From contig JANRJM010000002.1 of NCBI GenBank assembly GCA_033763975.1, forward strand, positions 1 to 64,000: a stretch of DNA of 64,000 nucleotides, read 5' to 3'. Numbering within the stretch: the first letter of the stretch is position 1; each line of letters begins with the position of its first letter. Below the pieces are notes generated by a model. The model made no database searches and was not told the DNA's origin. It saw only the letters and a list, made by a program, of their open reading frames with translations. Shown one piece after another: positions 15,640 through 24,939 of the stretch. This stretch comes from Planctomycetota bacterium. GTDB lineage: Bacteria > Planctomycetota > Phycisphaerae > Phycisphaerales > UBA1924. A program made the position numbers and the translations under genes.

Positions 15640-17469
15640 ATGTCCGAGCAACCCAACGCCGCCCAGCCCGCGCCCGAACAACTCGCCCCCGGTCAGGCCA
15701 CCCCCGGGCGGCCGAAATCCGACCCGGCGAGCGGCGCCGCCCCCGCCACGGGCGCCAAGAGCATGGACGCCATCATGGCGCTGTGCAAACGCCGCGGCTT
15801 CATCTTCCAGGCCAGCGACATCTACGGCGGGATCAACGGGTTCTGGGATTACGGCCCGCTGGGCGCGCAGATGAAGAAGAACCTGCGCGACGCGTGGTGG
15901 CAGGACATGATCATGAACCCGTGCTGGGGCAAGAAGGGCCCCGACGGCGAACGCGTGCGCTGCGTGCCGGTGGAGACGCGGATCATCCAGCACCCCAAGG
16001 TGTGGGAGGCGAGCGGGCACGTGGGCGGGTTCAATGACCCGATGGTGGATGATAAAGAGACGAAGCAGCGGTTTCGGGCGGATCATCTGATCGGCGTGTA
16101 CGCGCGCGAGCAGTCGCACGCGTCGATATCCATCCAGACGTATTACGACATTGTTGATGCAGCGCTGGCGGACCAACTCTTGCCCGCGCGGACGTTTGTC
16201 GGCAACGTGGGCGAGGTGTACGACCAGTTGTCGAGCGACGCGAAGAACAAGCTGCTCAAGCCATTGCGGTTCATCGGCGGGATGGGCGCCGATCGCGAGA
16301 AGATCGCGGCGTGGGGGATGGCTCTCATCGACGACCAGCATAAGAAGGAACTGGCCGCGGTCGTCGTCGCGGTGCCGATGGCGGCGCTGAAGGCTCGATC
16401 CGCGTCCATGCCCTCGCCGTTCACGGGAAAAGCCGGCCACCTGACCGAACCCCGTCAGTTCAATCTCATGTTCTCGACGTATGTCGGCGCGACGGCGAGC
16501 GAGGACGACAAGGCCTACCTCCGCCCCGAGACCGCACAAGGCATCTTCGTGCAGTTCAAGAACGTGATCGACTCGTCGCGCGTGAAGATCCCGTTCGGCA
16601 TCGGCAACACGGGGACGAGTTTCCGCAACGAGGTCACTCCCCGCAACTTCACGTTCCGCTCGCGCGAGTTTGAGCAGGCGGAGCTCGAGTTCTTCTGCCA
16701 TCCCGACGAGAGCCAGGCGTGGTACGCGTTCTGGCGTGATTTCCGCATGGAGTGGTGGAAGTCGATCGGGCTCGGGGGCGACAACCTGATCCTGCGCGAG
16801 CACGCGAAGGACGAACTCTCGCACTATTCGTGCGGGACGAGCGACGTGGAGTATCGCTTCCCGTTCACCGCGCCGGGGTTCGGCGAGCTCGAGGGGATCG
16901 CGCACCGGGGCAACTACGACCTCACGCAGCACGCCAAGCACTCGGGCGCGAAGCTCGAGTACTTCGACCAGGAGCGGGGCGAGCTGCTGCCCAACGGGTC
17001 ACGCCGGGGCGAGCGGTATCTGCCGCACTGCATCGAGCCCGCGGCGGGGCTGGACCGGGGCGTGCTCGCGCTGCTGTGCGAGGCGTACAGCGTGGACCCG
17101 AGCCGCCCCAGCCCGGAACTGCTGAAACTGCACCCGCGGATCGCGCCGATCAAGGCGGCGGTCTTCCCGCTGGTGAACAAGGACGGGATGCCGGAGGTGG
17201 CGGAGCGGCTGTACGACGAGTTGTTCGCGAAGTTCGGCCGCGACGGGTTCATCGAGACCGACGCCAAGCAGAGCATCGGCAAGCGCTACGCCCGCATGGA
17301 CGAGGCGGGCTGCCCGTTCTGCCTCACGATCGACGGCGAAACGCTGACGAACCAGACGGTGACGCTGCGCGATCGTGACACGGGGAGCCAGCAGCGCATC
17401 GCGCTCGACCAGGTCGGTGCGTTCCTGAGCGAGAAGCTGCACTTGACGCACCCTTTCTCACGCCCTTAG
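15640..17469 (+). CDS. glyQS: glycine--tRNA ligase, alpha2 (eukaryote/archaeal-like) type
   Basis: 609 residues from ATG 15640, preceded by AGAGGAG. It charges tRNA-Gly in the cytoplasm. Class II motifs are clear: the N-terminal FQASDIYGGINGFWDYGPLG, motif 2 near FGIGNTGTSFRNEVTPRNF with SREFEQAELEFF, and the C-terminal anticodon-binding domain (IAPIKAAVFPLVNKDGMPE). A roughly 35-residue disordered N-terminal leader precedes the core. Between QRFRADHLIG and LTEPRQFNLMF is an insertion of about 130 residues; the Cys residues often seen before RFRADHL are Asp/Thr here (DDKETKQRFRADHL). Divergent from the interrupted lipoprotein gene. Confidence 0.95.
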   Translation: MSEQPNAAQPAPEQLAPGQATPGRPKSDPASGAAPATGAKSMDAIMALCKRRGFIFQASDIYGGINGFWDYGPLGAQMKKNLRDAWWQDMIMNPCWGKKGPDGERVRCVPVETRIIQHPKVWEASGHVGGFNDPMVDDKETKQRFRADHLIGVYAREQSHASISIQTYYDIVDAALADQLLPARTFVGNVGEVYDQLSSDAKNKLLKPLRFIGGMGADREKIAAWGMALIDDQHKKELAAVVVAVPMAALKARSASMPSPFTGKAGHLTEPRQFNLMFSTYVGATASEDDKAYLRPETAQGIFVQFKNVIDSSRVKIPFGIGNTGTSFRNEVTPRNFTFRSREFEQAELEFFCHPDESQAWYAFWRDFRMEWWKSIGLGGDNLILREHAKDELSHYSCGTSDVEYRFPFTAPGFGELEGIAHRGNYDLTQHAKHSGAKLEYFDQERGELLPNGSRRGERYLPHCIEPAAGLDRGVLALLCEAYSVDPSRPSPELLKLHPRIAPIKAAVFPLVNKDGMPEVAERLYDELFAKFGRDGFIETDAKQSIGKRYARMDEAGCPFCLTIDGETLTNQTVTLRDRDTGSQQRIALDQVGAFLSEKLHLTHPFSRP

Positions 17470-18465
17470 GGAGCGCCGCGGACATACGTCATCATTTGCT
17501 TGAAATCCGTTTCAATTCACACAAGGACCACCCAAACGCCGGGATGTCGAAAAGAAGTGTAAACCTCTCGAACAGCGTGAGCGAGAATCGAAGGCAGTTC
17601 CTTGCGCTCAGCGAGTACTGAAACAATACAGGACGAGATCGTTCGCGAGGTACAATCGGCCTTTCCACCCATCGGCATATCCACCTTCTCGGGATTGCTG
17701 GCACATCTCGACTTGGGGCACTCGTCGATTCGCGCCAGTGAACGTCCCAAAGAACAGATCGGAGAGCAGCGAGCGACGGACACTCTCGCAGCTGCTCACC
17801 GAAACATAGCCAGAGCATGCCAAGAGATATTTTGGCAAAAGGACGTTCCAGATTTAGTTCCGAAGGGGACGGCGCTTTAAACTCTACAAGGCAGATTCTT
17901 GCAGGCCACAGCACCTCAACGCCGGCGGGGAGTGTGGTTGAATCCGCCGGGGGTAGAATCCATCTCGACCCGCCCTGAGACCCCGACTTTGGATGCAGAT
18001 TGAATCGAAAATCATATACGGATTCTGAGACCATATCTAGGTATCCCTCTACTCGCGTACCGCTATCTGCATGCGCGGGTTCCGCATCTACGACTGCAGC
18101 CGCTGGTATTTTATCGCGAGCACGCGGCGGGACACTTCCGTGTTTTGCTGCTTCAAAGCAGATGATAGGGTGCTTTCGGAGAAGAGAGTCAACTTCATGT
18201 CCGCATCGATCATTACATGTCTTGCATATTTGTATCTGGGGACAGTATTTAATAATGCATCGTGGCACTATATGTTCGCGGGACAATTGGCCTAGAACTA
18301 TTTTACCACAGTATGGACAGTACTTTCCAGAAGTCTGCATGCTGCCTCCAGTTCATGAACGCACTCGGACATTTGATCAACGATAGCATCTTGATGACAA
18401 CCCCGTTACACGACGTTTTTCGCAAGTAGTCTTGACCATCAACGGATCTGACATGATAATTGAGA
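17470..18465. other. low-GC island containing the HNH gene
   Basis: From the end of the glycyl-tRNA synthetase gene to the start of rtcB the base composition drops visibly, with A/T runs such as AGTATTTAATAATGCATC and codons ending in A/T that are nearly absent in neighbouring genes. The island has exactly one gene. I see no inverted-repeat ends, transposase or tRNA at the borders. This composition suggests recent transfer. Confidence 0.75.
17492..18340 (-). CDS. HNH-type endonuclease-like protein
   Basis: ATG at 18340 with GGAGGCAGC directly in front, which fixes the start; 282 residues. The N-terminus has CPYCGK, then LSREHIVPRC, then ICKTCNDRCGHEVDSLL: two zinc-binding CxxC knuckles around an EHIVPR motif, the layout of HNH endonucleases. 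The remaining 230 residues are not recognised and have no membrane segment. Codon use is far less GC-biased than in the neighbours. A weak promoter-like pair (TTGTCA...TCAAAT on the minus strand, 18400 to 18371) lies upstream. A defence or mobile-element role is plausible, but no partner gene is present. Confidence 0.75.
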   Translation of the reverse strand: MQTSGKYCPYCGKIVLGQLSREHIVPRCIIKYCPQIQICKTCNDRCGHEVDSLLRKHPIICFEAAKHGSVPPRARDKIPAAAVVDAEPAHADSGTRVEGYLDMVSESVYDFRFNLHPKSGSQGGSRWILPPADSTTLPAGVEVLWPARICLVEFKAPSPSELNLERPFAKISLGMLWLCFGEQLRECPSLAALRSVLWDVHWRESTSAPSRDVPAIPRRWICRWVERPIVPRERSRPVLFQYSLSARNCLRFSLTLFERFTLLFDIPAFGWSLCELKRISSK

Positions 18466-19725
18466 ATGACCAGCCGGCGCGCGTCGTACAACCTGTGGGG
18501 TTCGGTCGGCGAAGACTTCGACCGGGCGTCGCTGGACCAGCTGCTGCGCGCGTGCGGCCTGCCGGTGGCGGCCGCGGGGGCGTTGATGCCGGATGCGCAT
18601 GTAGGGTATGGGCTGCCGATCGGGGGCGTGCTGGCGACGCGCGGCGTGGTGATCCCGTACGCGGTGGGCGTGGACATCGCGTGCCGCATGAAGCTGACGG
18701 TGCTCGACCTGCCGGTGGCGCACTTCGAGAAGGAGCGTCGGCGCGAGCAGTTGGCGGGGGCGATCGAGGAGCGGACGCGGTTCGGGGTGGGATCAGAGTT
18801 CGAGATCCCGCACGAGCACCCGGTGCTGGATCTCGATTGGGGCGTGTCGCACATCACCAAGGGCATGAAGGACCGGGCGCGCAAGCAGCTCGGCACGAGC
18901 GGGTCGGGGAATCACTTCGTGGAGTTCGGGCGGCTCACGGTGTTCGAGGGCGGGCCGCGGGGCGTGGCGCAGACGTGGCTGGGCGGCTCGCACGCGCGGT
19001 GGGACCTTGCGCCGGGCGAGTACGTGGCGCTGCTGAGCCACTCGGGCTCGCGCGGCACGGGCGCGCAGGTGTGCAACCACTATTCGGCGCTGGCGCGGAA
19101 CCTGCACCCGGAGCTCGAGGGCGAGGTGGGGCGCCTGGCATGGCTGGACCTGGCGAGCCAGGCCGGGCAGGAGTACTGGGCGGCGATGAGCCTGATGGGC
19201 GAGTACGCGGCGGCGAACCACGCGTGCATTCATCGCGGGATCGTGGCGCACCTGGGCGTGGACGTGCTGGCGGAGGTGGAGAACCACCACAACTTCGCGT
19301 GGAAGGAGACGCACCGCATCGTGGGGGCCGACGGGGTGGCGCGCGAGGAAGACGTGATCGTGCATCGCAAGGGCGCGACGCCGGCGGGCGCGGGCGTCAT
19401 GGGCGTGATCCCCGGGTCGATGGCGGCGCCGGGGTTCGTTGTGGTGGGCAAGGGGAGCGAGGCGTCGCTGCACTCGGCGAGCCACGGCGCGGGGCGGCGG
19501 CTGTCGCGCACGAAGGCGCGCGAGCGGTACCGGTTCTCGGCGGTCCGGGGCGAGTTGGCGAAGCGCGGCGTGACGCTGCTCTCGGCCGGGGGCGACGAGG
19601 CGCCGGGCGCGTACAAGGACATCGAGCGGGTGATGTCGATGCAGCGCGACCTGGTGGAGGCTGTCGCGCGGTTCGACCCGGTGATCGTGAAGATGGCGCC
19701 GGACGGGGAGAAGCCCGAGGATTAG
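18466..19725 (+). CDS. rtcB: RtcB family RNA ligase
   Basis: 419 residues from ATG 18466 (a TTG six bases earlier is in frame). RtcB seals RNA 2',3'-cyclic phosphate or 3'-phosphate ends to 5'-OH ends with GTP and Mn2+, in RNA repair or tRNA splicing. Visible motifs: MPDAHVGYGLPIGGV, GVDIACRMK (metal Asp/Cys), GTSGSGNHFVEFG, LLSHSGSRGTG, ENHHNFAWKE, VHRKGATPA, GVIPGSMAAPG, and ASHGAGRR with the guanylylated His. No archease or RtcA gene is adjacent. Two methyltransferase paralogues follow on the same strand after 34 bases. Confidence 0.94.
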   Translation: MTSRRASYNLWGSVGEDFDRASLDQLLRACGLPVAAAGALMPDAHVGYGLPIGGVLATRGVVIPYAVGVDIACRMKLTVLDLPVAHFEKERRREQLAGAIEERTRFGVGSEFEIPHEHPVLDLDWGVSHITKGMKDRARKQLGTSGSGNHFVEFGRLTVFEGGPRGVAQTWLGGSHARWDLAPGEYVALLSHSGSRGTGAQVCNHYSALARNLHPELEGEVGRLAWLDLASQAGQEYWAAMSLMGEYAAANHACIHRGIVAHLGVDVLAEVENHHNFAWKETHRIVGADGVAREEDVIVHRKGATPAGAGVMGVIPGSMAAPGFVVVGKGSEASLHSASHGAGRRLSRTKARERYRFSAVRGELAKRGVTLLSAGGDEAPGAYKDIERVMSMQRDLVEAVARFDPVIVKMAPDGEKPED

Positions 19726-19759
19726 TGGCGGCGGGCGCGGGGCGTGCTACATTCGATGA

Positions 19760-21139
19760 GTGCCCGATGACGCCGCGTGTTGCCTGACACCGCCGGACGC
19801 GGAGGCATTGCGCCGCGTGGGGGAGGCGGTACGCACGGCGCTGGTGGATGGGGCGCGGGCGCCCGGGGTGGCGGGGCTGCTGGCGCGCGGGGGGGAGTTG
19901 GACGCGGAGGCGGCGTCGGAGTCGGAGCGGTCGCTGCTGATCCGGACGGGGCTGGCACGCCGGAAAGGCGGCGTGCTCCGCGCGCTCGCGCGTGCGGACG
20001 CGTGGGACGGGCTGTTGTACCTGCACGACGCCGCGCAGGGCGAGGAGGGGCGCGACACGGTGTACGGCGTGGGGCCGAACACCAAGGCGCTGCTGCGGAT
20101 GACGCCCCGGGTGCCGGGCGAGCGGGCGCTGGACGTCGGGTGCGGGCAGGGGATGTGCGCGTTCACGTCGGCGCGCCACTGCGCGGTGAGCGTGGGGAGC
20201 GACATCAACCGGCGGGCGGTGCACCTGGCGCGGGTGGGCGGGGCGCTGAACGGGCTGACGGGGGCGGAGTTCCGGGCGGGTGCGCTGCTGCAGCCGGTGG
20301 CGGGCGAGACGTTCGACCTGGTGACGTGCAACGCGCCGTTCGTGTTCAGCGGGACGCGTTCGGTGCACGAGGGCGGTGCCGCGGGAAGCGGCGATGACTT
20401 CACGCGGGCGCTGCTCGAGGGGCTCCCGTCGGCGCTGCGCGAGGGCGGGTTCGCGGCGGTGCTGTGCAACTGGGAGCACGAGAGGGCGGACGACTGGTCC
20501 GGCGAGATGCGCGCGCTGCTGGAAGGCGGGGCGTGCGACGCGTGGGTGGTACGCCTGCGGACGAGCACGACGGCGGGCGTGCAGGAGCGGTGGTTCGCCG
20601 ATGCGCGCGACCCGGACGTGCGCGATGAATCGGCGGACGTCGAGAGCCTCCGGCGCTGGCGCGAACACCTGCACGCGCGCGAGCGCCACCTCACCATGGG
20701 CTTCGTGTTCCTGCGTCGGCGGAGCGGGCGGACGTGGTTCCGCGCCGACACGCAGCGCCTGACGCCCGGCGACGAGCCGGCGGGCGCGCAGGTGGAGGCG
20801 GTGTTCAGGGCCGAGACGTTCGTGCGATCGCTCGCGGACGAGAGCGTGCTGGACCACGTGTACGAGCCCGCGTGCGACCGGCGCGAGCGCGAGGAAGAGC
20901 GCGGGATGGTGATCACCGAGCACGCGCGCGGGCTGCGGTTCAGCATGGCGATGGAAGCGCCCGTCCGCCGCGTGCTGGGGGCGTTCGACGGGGAGCGGAC
21001 CGCGCGACGGGTGCTGCACGACGTGTTCGGCGACGACGGCGGCCCGCACGCGCCCAGAATTGTGACGGAGCTGCTCCGGCGCGGGTACATCGCGGCCTCG
21101 GGGCGAACAGGCGACGGGCAAGCGTCGCGGGCGGGGTAG
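19760..21139 (+). CDS. class I SAM-dependent methyltransferase, PrmC/MTS-like (paralogue 1)
   Basis: Start GTG 19760; 459 residues. An N-terminal helical/winged domain (1-110) precedes a Rossmann methyltransferase domain: RALDVGCGQGMCAF (SAM loop), GSDINRRAV (acidic loop), and N191-A-P-F where N6/N5-glutamine or base methyltransferases have NPPF/NPPY. The C-terminal 150 residues form a separate domain ending in a winged-helix-like segment. It is a tandem paralogue of the next gene, sharing the same domain order and the GVGPNTKALL/GAGPSAQLLL, GETFDLV and HLTMGFVFLRRR blocks. Substrate unknown. Confidence 0.82.
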   Translation: MPDDAACCLTPPDAEALRRVGEAVRTALVDGARAPGVAGLLARGGELDAEAASESERSLLIRTGLARRKGGVLRALARADAWDGLLYLHDAAQGEEGRDTVYGVGPNTKALLRMTPRVPGERALDVGCGQGMCAFTSARHCAVSVGSDINRRAVHLARVGGALNGLTGAEFRAGALLQPVAGETFDLVTCNAPFVFSGTRSVHEGGAAGSGDDFTRALLEGLPSALREGGFAAVLCNWEHERADDWSGEMRALLEGGACDAWVVRLRTSTTAGVQERWFADARDPDVRDESADVESLRRWREHLHARERHLTMGFVFLRRRSGRTWFRADTQRLTPGDEPAGAQVEAVFRAETFVRSLADESVLDHVYEPACDRREREEERGMVITEHARGLRFSMAMEAPVRRVLGAFDGERTARRVLHDVFGDDGGPHAPRIVTELLRRGYIAASGRTGDGQASRAG

Positions 21140-21163
21140 CGAGGTTCGCTACGATCGTGCCTC

Positions 21164-22645
21164 ATGGCGCTGGCACCTTTCGCGGACATCTTGGGGGCGG
21201 ACCTGTCGGGGGTTCGTGGAGCGCTGCTCGCGGCGCCGTACGACCTGGAGAAGGCGACGCGGATCGACCGTGCCGCGGTGATGATGAACGCGCTGGACAT
21301 GGACGCGGCGCTGGAGGCCGTGCCGGGCGACGAGCCCGGGCACATCGCGACGCGCCTGTTCATGCTGGCGCGGGCGGAGACGGCGGAGGCGCTGGGTCGG
21401 GTTTTTCCCACCCGGGACCGCGACCTGCTGCTGTCGCTGGGCGTGCTCGAGCGCGACGGCGCGCGGTACCGGGCGGGCATCTCGATCCTGCCGATGGACG
21501 AGGGGCTCGTCACGCGCGACTTCAACGCGCTGATCGACAAGCGCCCGATGCGCCCGGATCATGTGCTCGGCGCCGGGCCCTCGGCGCAGCTCCTGCTGGG
21601 GCTCACCGTCCGGCGCCCCGCGCGCCGGGTGCTCGACCTGGGCGTGGGGCAAGGCGTGCAGAGCCTGGCGGCGGCGGCGCACGCGGGGCAGGTGCTGGGC
21701 ACCGACATCAACCCCCGCGCGCTGTCGGCGGCGGCGCTGACGGCGAAACTGAACGACCGCGCGAACATCGCGCTGCGCCAGGGGAGCCTGTTCGAGCCCG
21801 TCGCGGGCGAGATGTTCGACCTCATCGTCGCGAACCCGCCGTTCCTGATCGTTCCGCCGTCGGACCTGACGGCCGTCGCGGGGCGGACGGAGGGCGACGC
21901 CCTGGTGGAGCGCATCGCGCGGGAAGGTCCGTCGCATCTCGACGACGGGGGCTGGATGTGCATGATGGCGAGCTGGCACCACCCGACGCCCGAGACGTGG
22001 GTCGACAAACCCCGCGCCTGGCTCGACGGGCACGGGTGCGACGTGTGGGTGGTGGCGTACGACACGCACACCCCGGACGAGTGCACGATGAAGTTCCGCC
22101 TGGAGTTCCCCGACAGCCCGCTGGGCGCCATCCCGCGCGCCGAGTGGCTGCGGTACTACGAGCGGCTCGGGGCGGCGTACATCACGATGGGGGTGTTCTT
22201 CGTGCGCCGCCGGCGCGGGGCGAACTGGACGCGACTGGAACGGACGACGCCGGACTTCCGGCGCCCCGGCGCGGGCCGCGTCATCGAGGCCGTCTTCGAC
22301 AACGAGGCGTTCCTCGCCGAACACCCGGCGGCCGCGCTGCTCGAGCGGCGGGCGACGCTGCTGGACAGTGTCGAGGTCGAGCAGCGCTGGCGGGCGGCGG
22401 GGGACGGCGGGCTCGAGGTCGCCTCCGCGATCGTGCGCCACGTGTCGTCGTTGCAACTGCCTCTCAACGCGGCGGCGAGCGTGCTGCGCGTTCTCACGCA
22501 GGTCGACGGGGAGCGCACGCTGGGCGAGGTGCTCGACATCGTGGCGGACAGCCTGGGCACGCCCCGGGCCGCGCTGCGGGCGCAGGGCGTCTCGGGGCTG
22601 GAGGTCCTTGCGCGACGGGGCGTGTTCCGCCTGCTCGCGGAGTGA
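21164..22645 (+). CDS. class I SAM-dependent methyltransferase, PrmC/MTS-like (paralogue 2)
   Basis: 493 residues. Same architecture as the preceding gene, 24 bases away. Rossmann motifs RVLDLGVGQGVQSL and GTDINPRALS; catalytic-type motif N224-P-P-F227 (FDLIVANPPFLIV), which is the canonical form for amino-group methylation of glutamine or adenine/guanine. The C-terminal domain contains QVDGERTLGEVLDIV, matching AFDGERTARRVLHDV of paralogue 1. The overall plan resembles actinobacterial methyltransferases with flanking DUF domains. rtcB lies upstream, so an RNA or ribosome substrate is possible but unproven. Confidence 0.84.
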   Translation: MALAPFADILGADLSGVRGALLAAPYDLEKATRIDRAAVMMNALDMDAALEAVPGDEPGHIATRLFMLARAETAEALGRVFPTRDRDLLLSLGVLERDGARYRAGISILPMDEGLVTRDFNALIDKRPMRPDHVLGAGPSAQLLLGLTVRRPARRVLDLGVGQGVQSLAAAAHAGQVLGTDINPRALSAAALTAKLNDRANIALRQGSLFEPVAGEMFDLIVANPPFLIVPPSDLTAVAGRTEGDALVERIAREGPSHLDDGGWMCMMASWHHPTPETWVDKPRAWLDGHGCDVWVVAYDTHTPDECTMKFRLEFPDSPLGAIPRAEWLRYYERLGAAYITMGVFFVRRRRGANWTRLERTTPDFRRPGAGRVIEAVFDNEAFLAEHPAAALLERRATLLDSVEVEQRWRAAGDGGLEVASAIVRHVSSLQLPLNAAASVLRVLTQVDGERTLGEVLDIVADSLGTPRAALRAQGVSGLEVLARRGVFRLLAE

Positions 22646-22834
22646 TCGCTCGCGGATTCCCGGGCGAGTTCCGGCGTAACCGGGCCGCTCGCTCTGCGTA
22701 CGATCGCGGGGGCGTGAGCACTCGAGTGCAACGGGCGGGTGCGCGGCCCGCGAACCCGGGGCGAAAGTGCCGCGGGGAAAGTCCCAAGGGAAGACTGCGA
22801 GTGGGCGGGATGCCCATCCGGGGAGGCTGCCCGC

Positions 22835-24142
22835 GTGTGGAAGTGGCTGCTGATCGTGTTCCTGCTCCTGGTCGTCGGGTGCGTGGGGAGCGGGTATTAC
22901 CTGCAGTCGTCGGGCAAGCTTGACGAACTCATGAAGATGGTGCGTCCGGACCTCAAGCCCACCGAGGTGCGGGCGGTGCAGGCGGAGCGCGGGGACCTGG
23001 TCCGGACGGTGTCGGCCCCGGGGCAGGTGGAGCCCCGCGTGGTGGTCGAGATCTCCGCGCAGGTGTCGGCCCGCATCATCGCCCTGCCCTTCCGCGAGAA
23101 CCAGCAGGTCCGCAAGGGCGACGTGGTGGTGCGGCTGGACGCGCGCGACCTCGCCGCGCTGCTGGACTCCGCCAAGGCGCAGCTCCGCAGCGAGGAGGCG
23201 CGCCTCGAGGGCGCGCGGGCGGCCGAGGCCAACGCGCGGACGGAGTACGACCGGCGGGTCGAGCTCTTCGCCACCAAGGACATCGCGCAGAGCGAGCTGG
23301 ACACGGCCCGGGCGGAGCTTCGCCGCGCCGAGAGCGGGCTGCGCGTCGCCGAGCACGCCATCGAGATCGCGCGGGCGAACATCGTCCGCGCCGAGAAGGA
23401 CCTGGACAACACCGTCATCACGGCCCCCTTCGACGGGGTCATCACGACGCTCAACGCCGAGGTCGGCGAGACGGTGGTTGTCGGCACGCTGAACAACCCC
23501 GGGTCGGTCATCATGGAGATCGCCGACCTGGGGGTCATGGTGCTGACGGCACGCATCGACGAGGCGAACATCGCCCCGGTAGTGGAGGGGCAGAAGGCGC
23601 GGATCTTCGTCAACGCCTACCCCGAGCGCGCGTTCACGGGCACCGTCGAGAAGGTCGGTCTCAAGCGTCTGCTGGACCGCGACGGGACGGCGTACTTCGA
23701 GGCCGAGATCCTCGTGGACCTGCCCGAGGGCGTGCTGCTGCGCTCGGGGCTGACGGCGAACGCCGACATCGAGGTCGAGACGTTCCGCGACGTGGTGAAG
23801 GTGCCGAGCCAGGGCGTGCTGGACCGGGCGCGCGAGGACCTCCCGTCCCGCGTCGTGGAGGGGAACGCCAACATCGACGCGAGCACGAAGTTCGCGCGGG
23901 TCGTGTACATCATGAAGGACGGGAAGGCCCAGCCGGTGCCCGTGCAGGTCGGGGCCAGCGACCTCACGCACACGGTGGTCCTCGCGGGGCTCGACGCGGG
24001 CACGCCCGTCATCGTGGGCCCGTTCAAGGCGCTCGTCGGGCTGCGCCACGACCAGCTGGTCGTCGAGCAGAAGGCCCCCACCCCCGCGACGGCGACCCCG
24101 GCCGACGCCACCGCCTCGACACAACCGCAGGGCGCCGGATGA
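22835..24142 (+). CDS. MacA/HlyD-type periplasmic adaptor of an efflux system
   Basis: Start GTG 22835 after GGGGAGGCTGCCC; 435 residues. N-terminal membrane anchor ([20 protein letters not shown]), lipoyl half-motifs ([20 protein letters not shown] and [20 protein letters not shown]), a helical hairpin rich in Ala/Arg/Glu (about 105-190) that would contact the outer-membrane channel, and a beta-barrel/membrane-proximal part. Pro/Ala/Thr-rich tail. Its stop overlaps the ATG of the ATPase gene (ATGA). The adaptor, ATPase, permease and TolC-like genes follow in order. Confidence 0.92.
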   Translation: MWKWLLIVFLLLVVGCVGSGYYLQSSGKLDELMKMVRPDLKPTEVRAVQAERGDLVRTVSAPGQVEPRVVVEISAQVSARIIALPFRENQQVRKGDVVVRLDARDLAALLDSAKAQLRSEEARLEGARAAEANARTEYDRRVELFATKDIAQSELDTARAELRRAESGLRVAEHAIEIARANIVRAEKDLDNTVITAPFDGVITTLNAEVGETVVVGTLNNPGSVIMEIADLGVMVLTARIDEANIAPVVEGQKARIFVNAYPERAFTGTVEKVGLKRLLDRDGTAYFEAEILVDLPEGVLLRSGLTANADIEVETFRDVVKVPSQGVLDRAREDLPSRVVEGNANIDASTKFARVVYIMKDGKAQPVPVQVGASDLTHTVVLAGLDAGTPVIVGPFKALVGLRHDQLVVEQKAPTPATATPADATASTQPQGAG

Positions 24143-24939
24143 GCACGGACGTCACCATCCGGTTGCGCGACCTGCACAAGGTCTACCGCGTCGGGAGCGA
24201 GCGGGTGCACGCGCTGCGCGGCGTGGACCTGGTCATCCGGCGCAACGAGTTCGTGGCGATCATGGGCTCCAGCGGCTCGGGCAAGAGCACGCTCATGAAC
24301 ATCCTGGGCTGCCTCGACCAGCCCACCAAGGGCGAGTACGAGCTCAACGGGCGCAAGACCGAGAAGATGCGGGCCGCCCAGCTCGCGCGCGTGCGCAACG
24401 AGGAGATCGGGTTCGTCTTCCAGAGCTTCGAACTGCTGCCCCGCGCCACCGCGCTCAAGAACGTGATGCTCCCGCTGGTGTACTCGCGGCGCAACTGGCT
24501 GGGCGCCGGGCGACGGGCGCGCGACGTGCTCCGGCGCGTTGGGCTGGGCGAGCGCATGACGCACCGCCCGAACCAGCTCTCGGGCGGGCAGCGCCAGCGC
24601 GTCGCGATCGCGCGGGCGCTGGTGAACGAGCCGAGCATCCTGCTCGCCGACGAGCCCACGGGCAACCTCGACAGCACGACGAGCGAGGAGATCATCGCGC
24701 TCTTCCGCAACCTGCACGCCGAGGGGCAGACCATCGTGCTCGTGACGCACGAGGAGGACGTCGCGGGGCACGCCCTGCGGATCGTGCGCCTGCGCGACGG
24801 GCGGATCATCTCGGACCACCCGACCGGAGAAGACCCGATCCACCAGGACTACGTGCGGCGGTCGCTCGAGGTGGCGCAGCGGGCCGCGTCCGGGGCGGGA
24901 GACGCGGGCGTGACGGCGACGGCGGAGGGCGCCCCGTGA
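24139..24939 (+). CDS. MacB/LolD-type ABC transporter ATP-binding protein
   Basis: 266 residues. Walker [11 protein letters not shown]-loop [18 protein letters not shown], signature [16 protein letters not shown], Walker [14 protein letters not shown], switch His in LVTHEEDVA. The sequence is of the MacB/LolD/FtsE class that pairs with FtsX-type permeases. The last 30 residues are an Ala/Gly tail. Stop and the following GTG overlap by four bases. In this operon it would energise export of a hydrophobic compound or peptide through the adaptor and TolC-like channel. Confidence 0.94.
   Translation: MSTDVTIRLRDLHKVYRVGSERVHALRGVDLVIRRNEFVAIMGSSGSGKSTLMNILGCLDQPTKGEYELNGRKTEKMRAAQLARVRNEEIGFVFQSFELLPRATALKNVMLPLVYSRRNWLGAGRRARDVLRRVGLGERMTHRPNQLSGGQRQRVAIARALVNEPSILLADEPTGNLDSTTSEEIIALFRNLHAEGQTIVLVTHEEDVAGHALRIVRLRDGRIISDHPTGEDPIHQDYVRRSLEVAQRAASGAGDAGVTATAEGAP

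Noticed and set aside
17602-17880. Small plus-strand frame in the low-GC island
   Set aside because: Overlaps the HNH gene in antisense, has no ribosome binding site or motif; the HNH frame has both.
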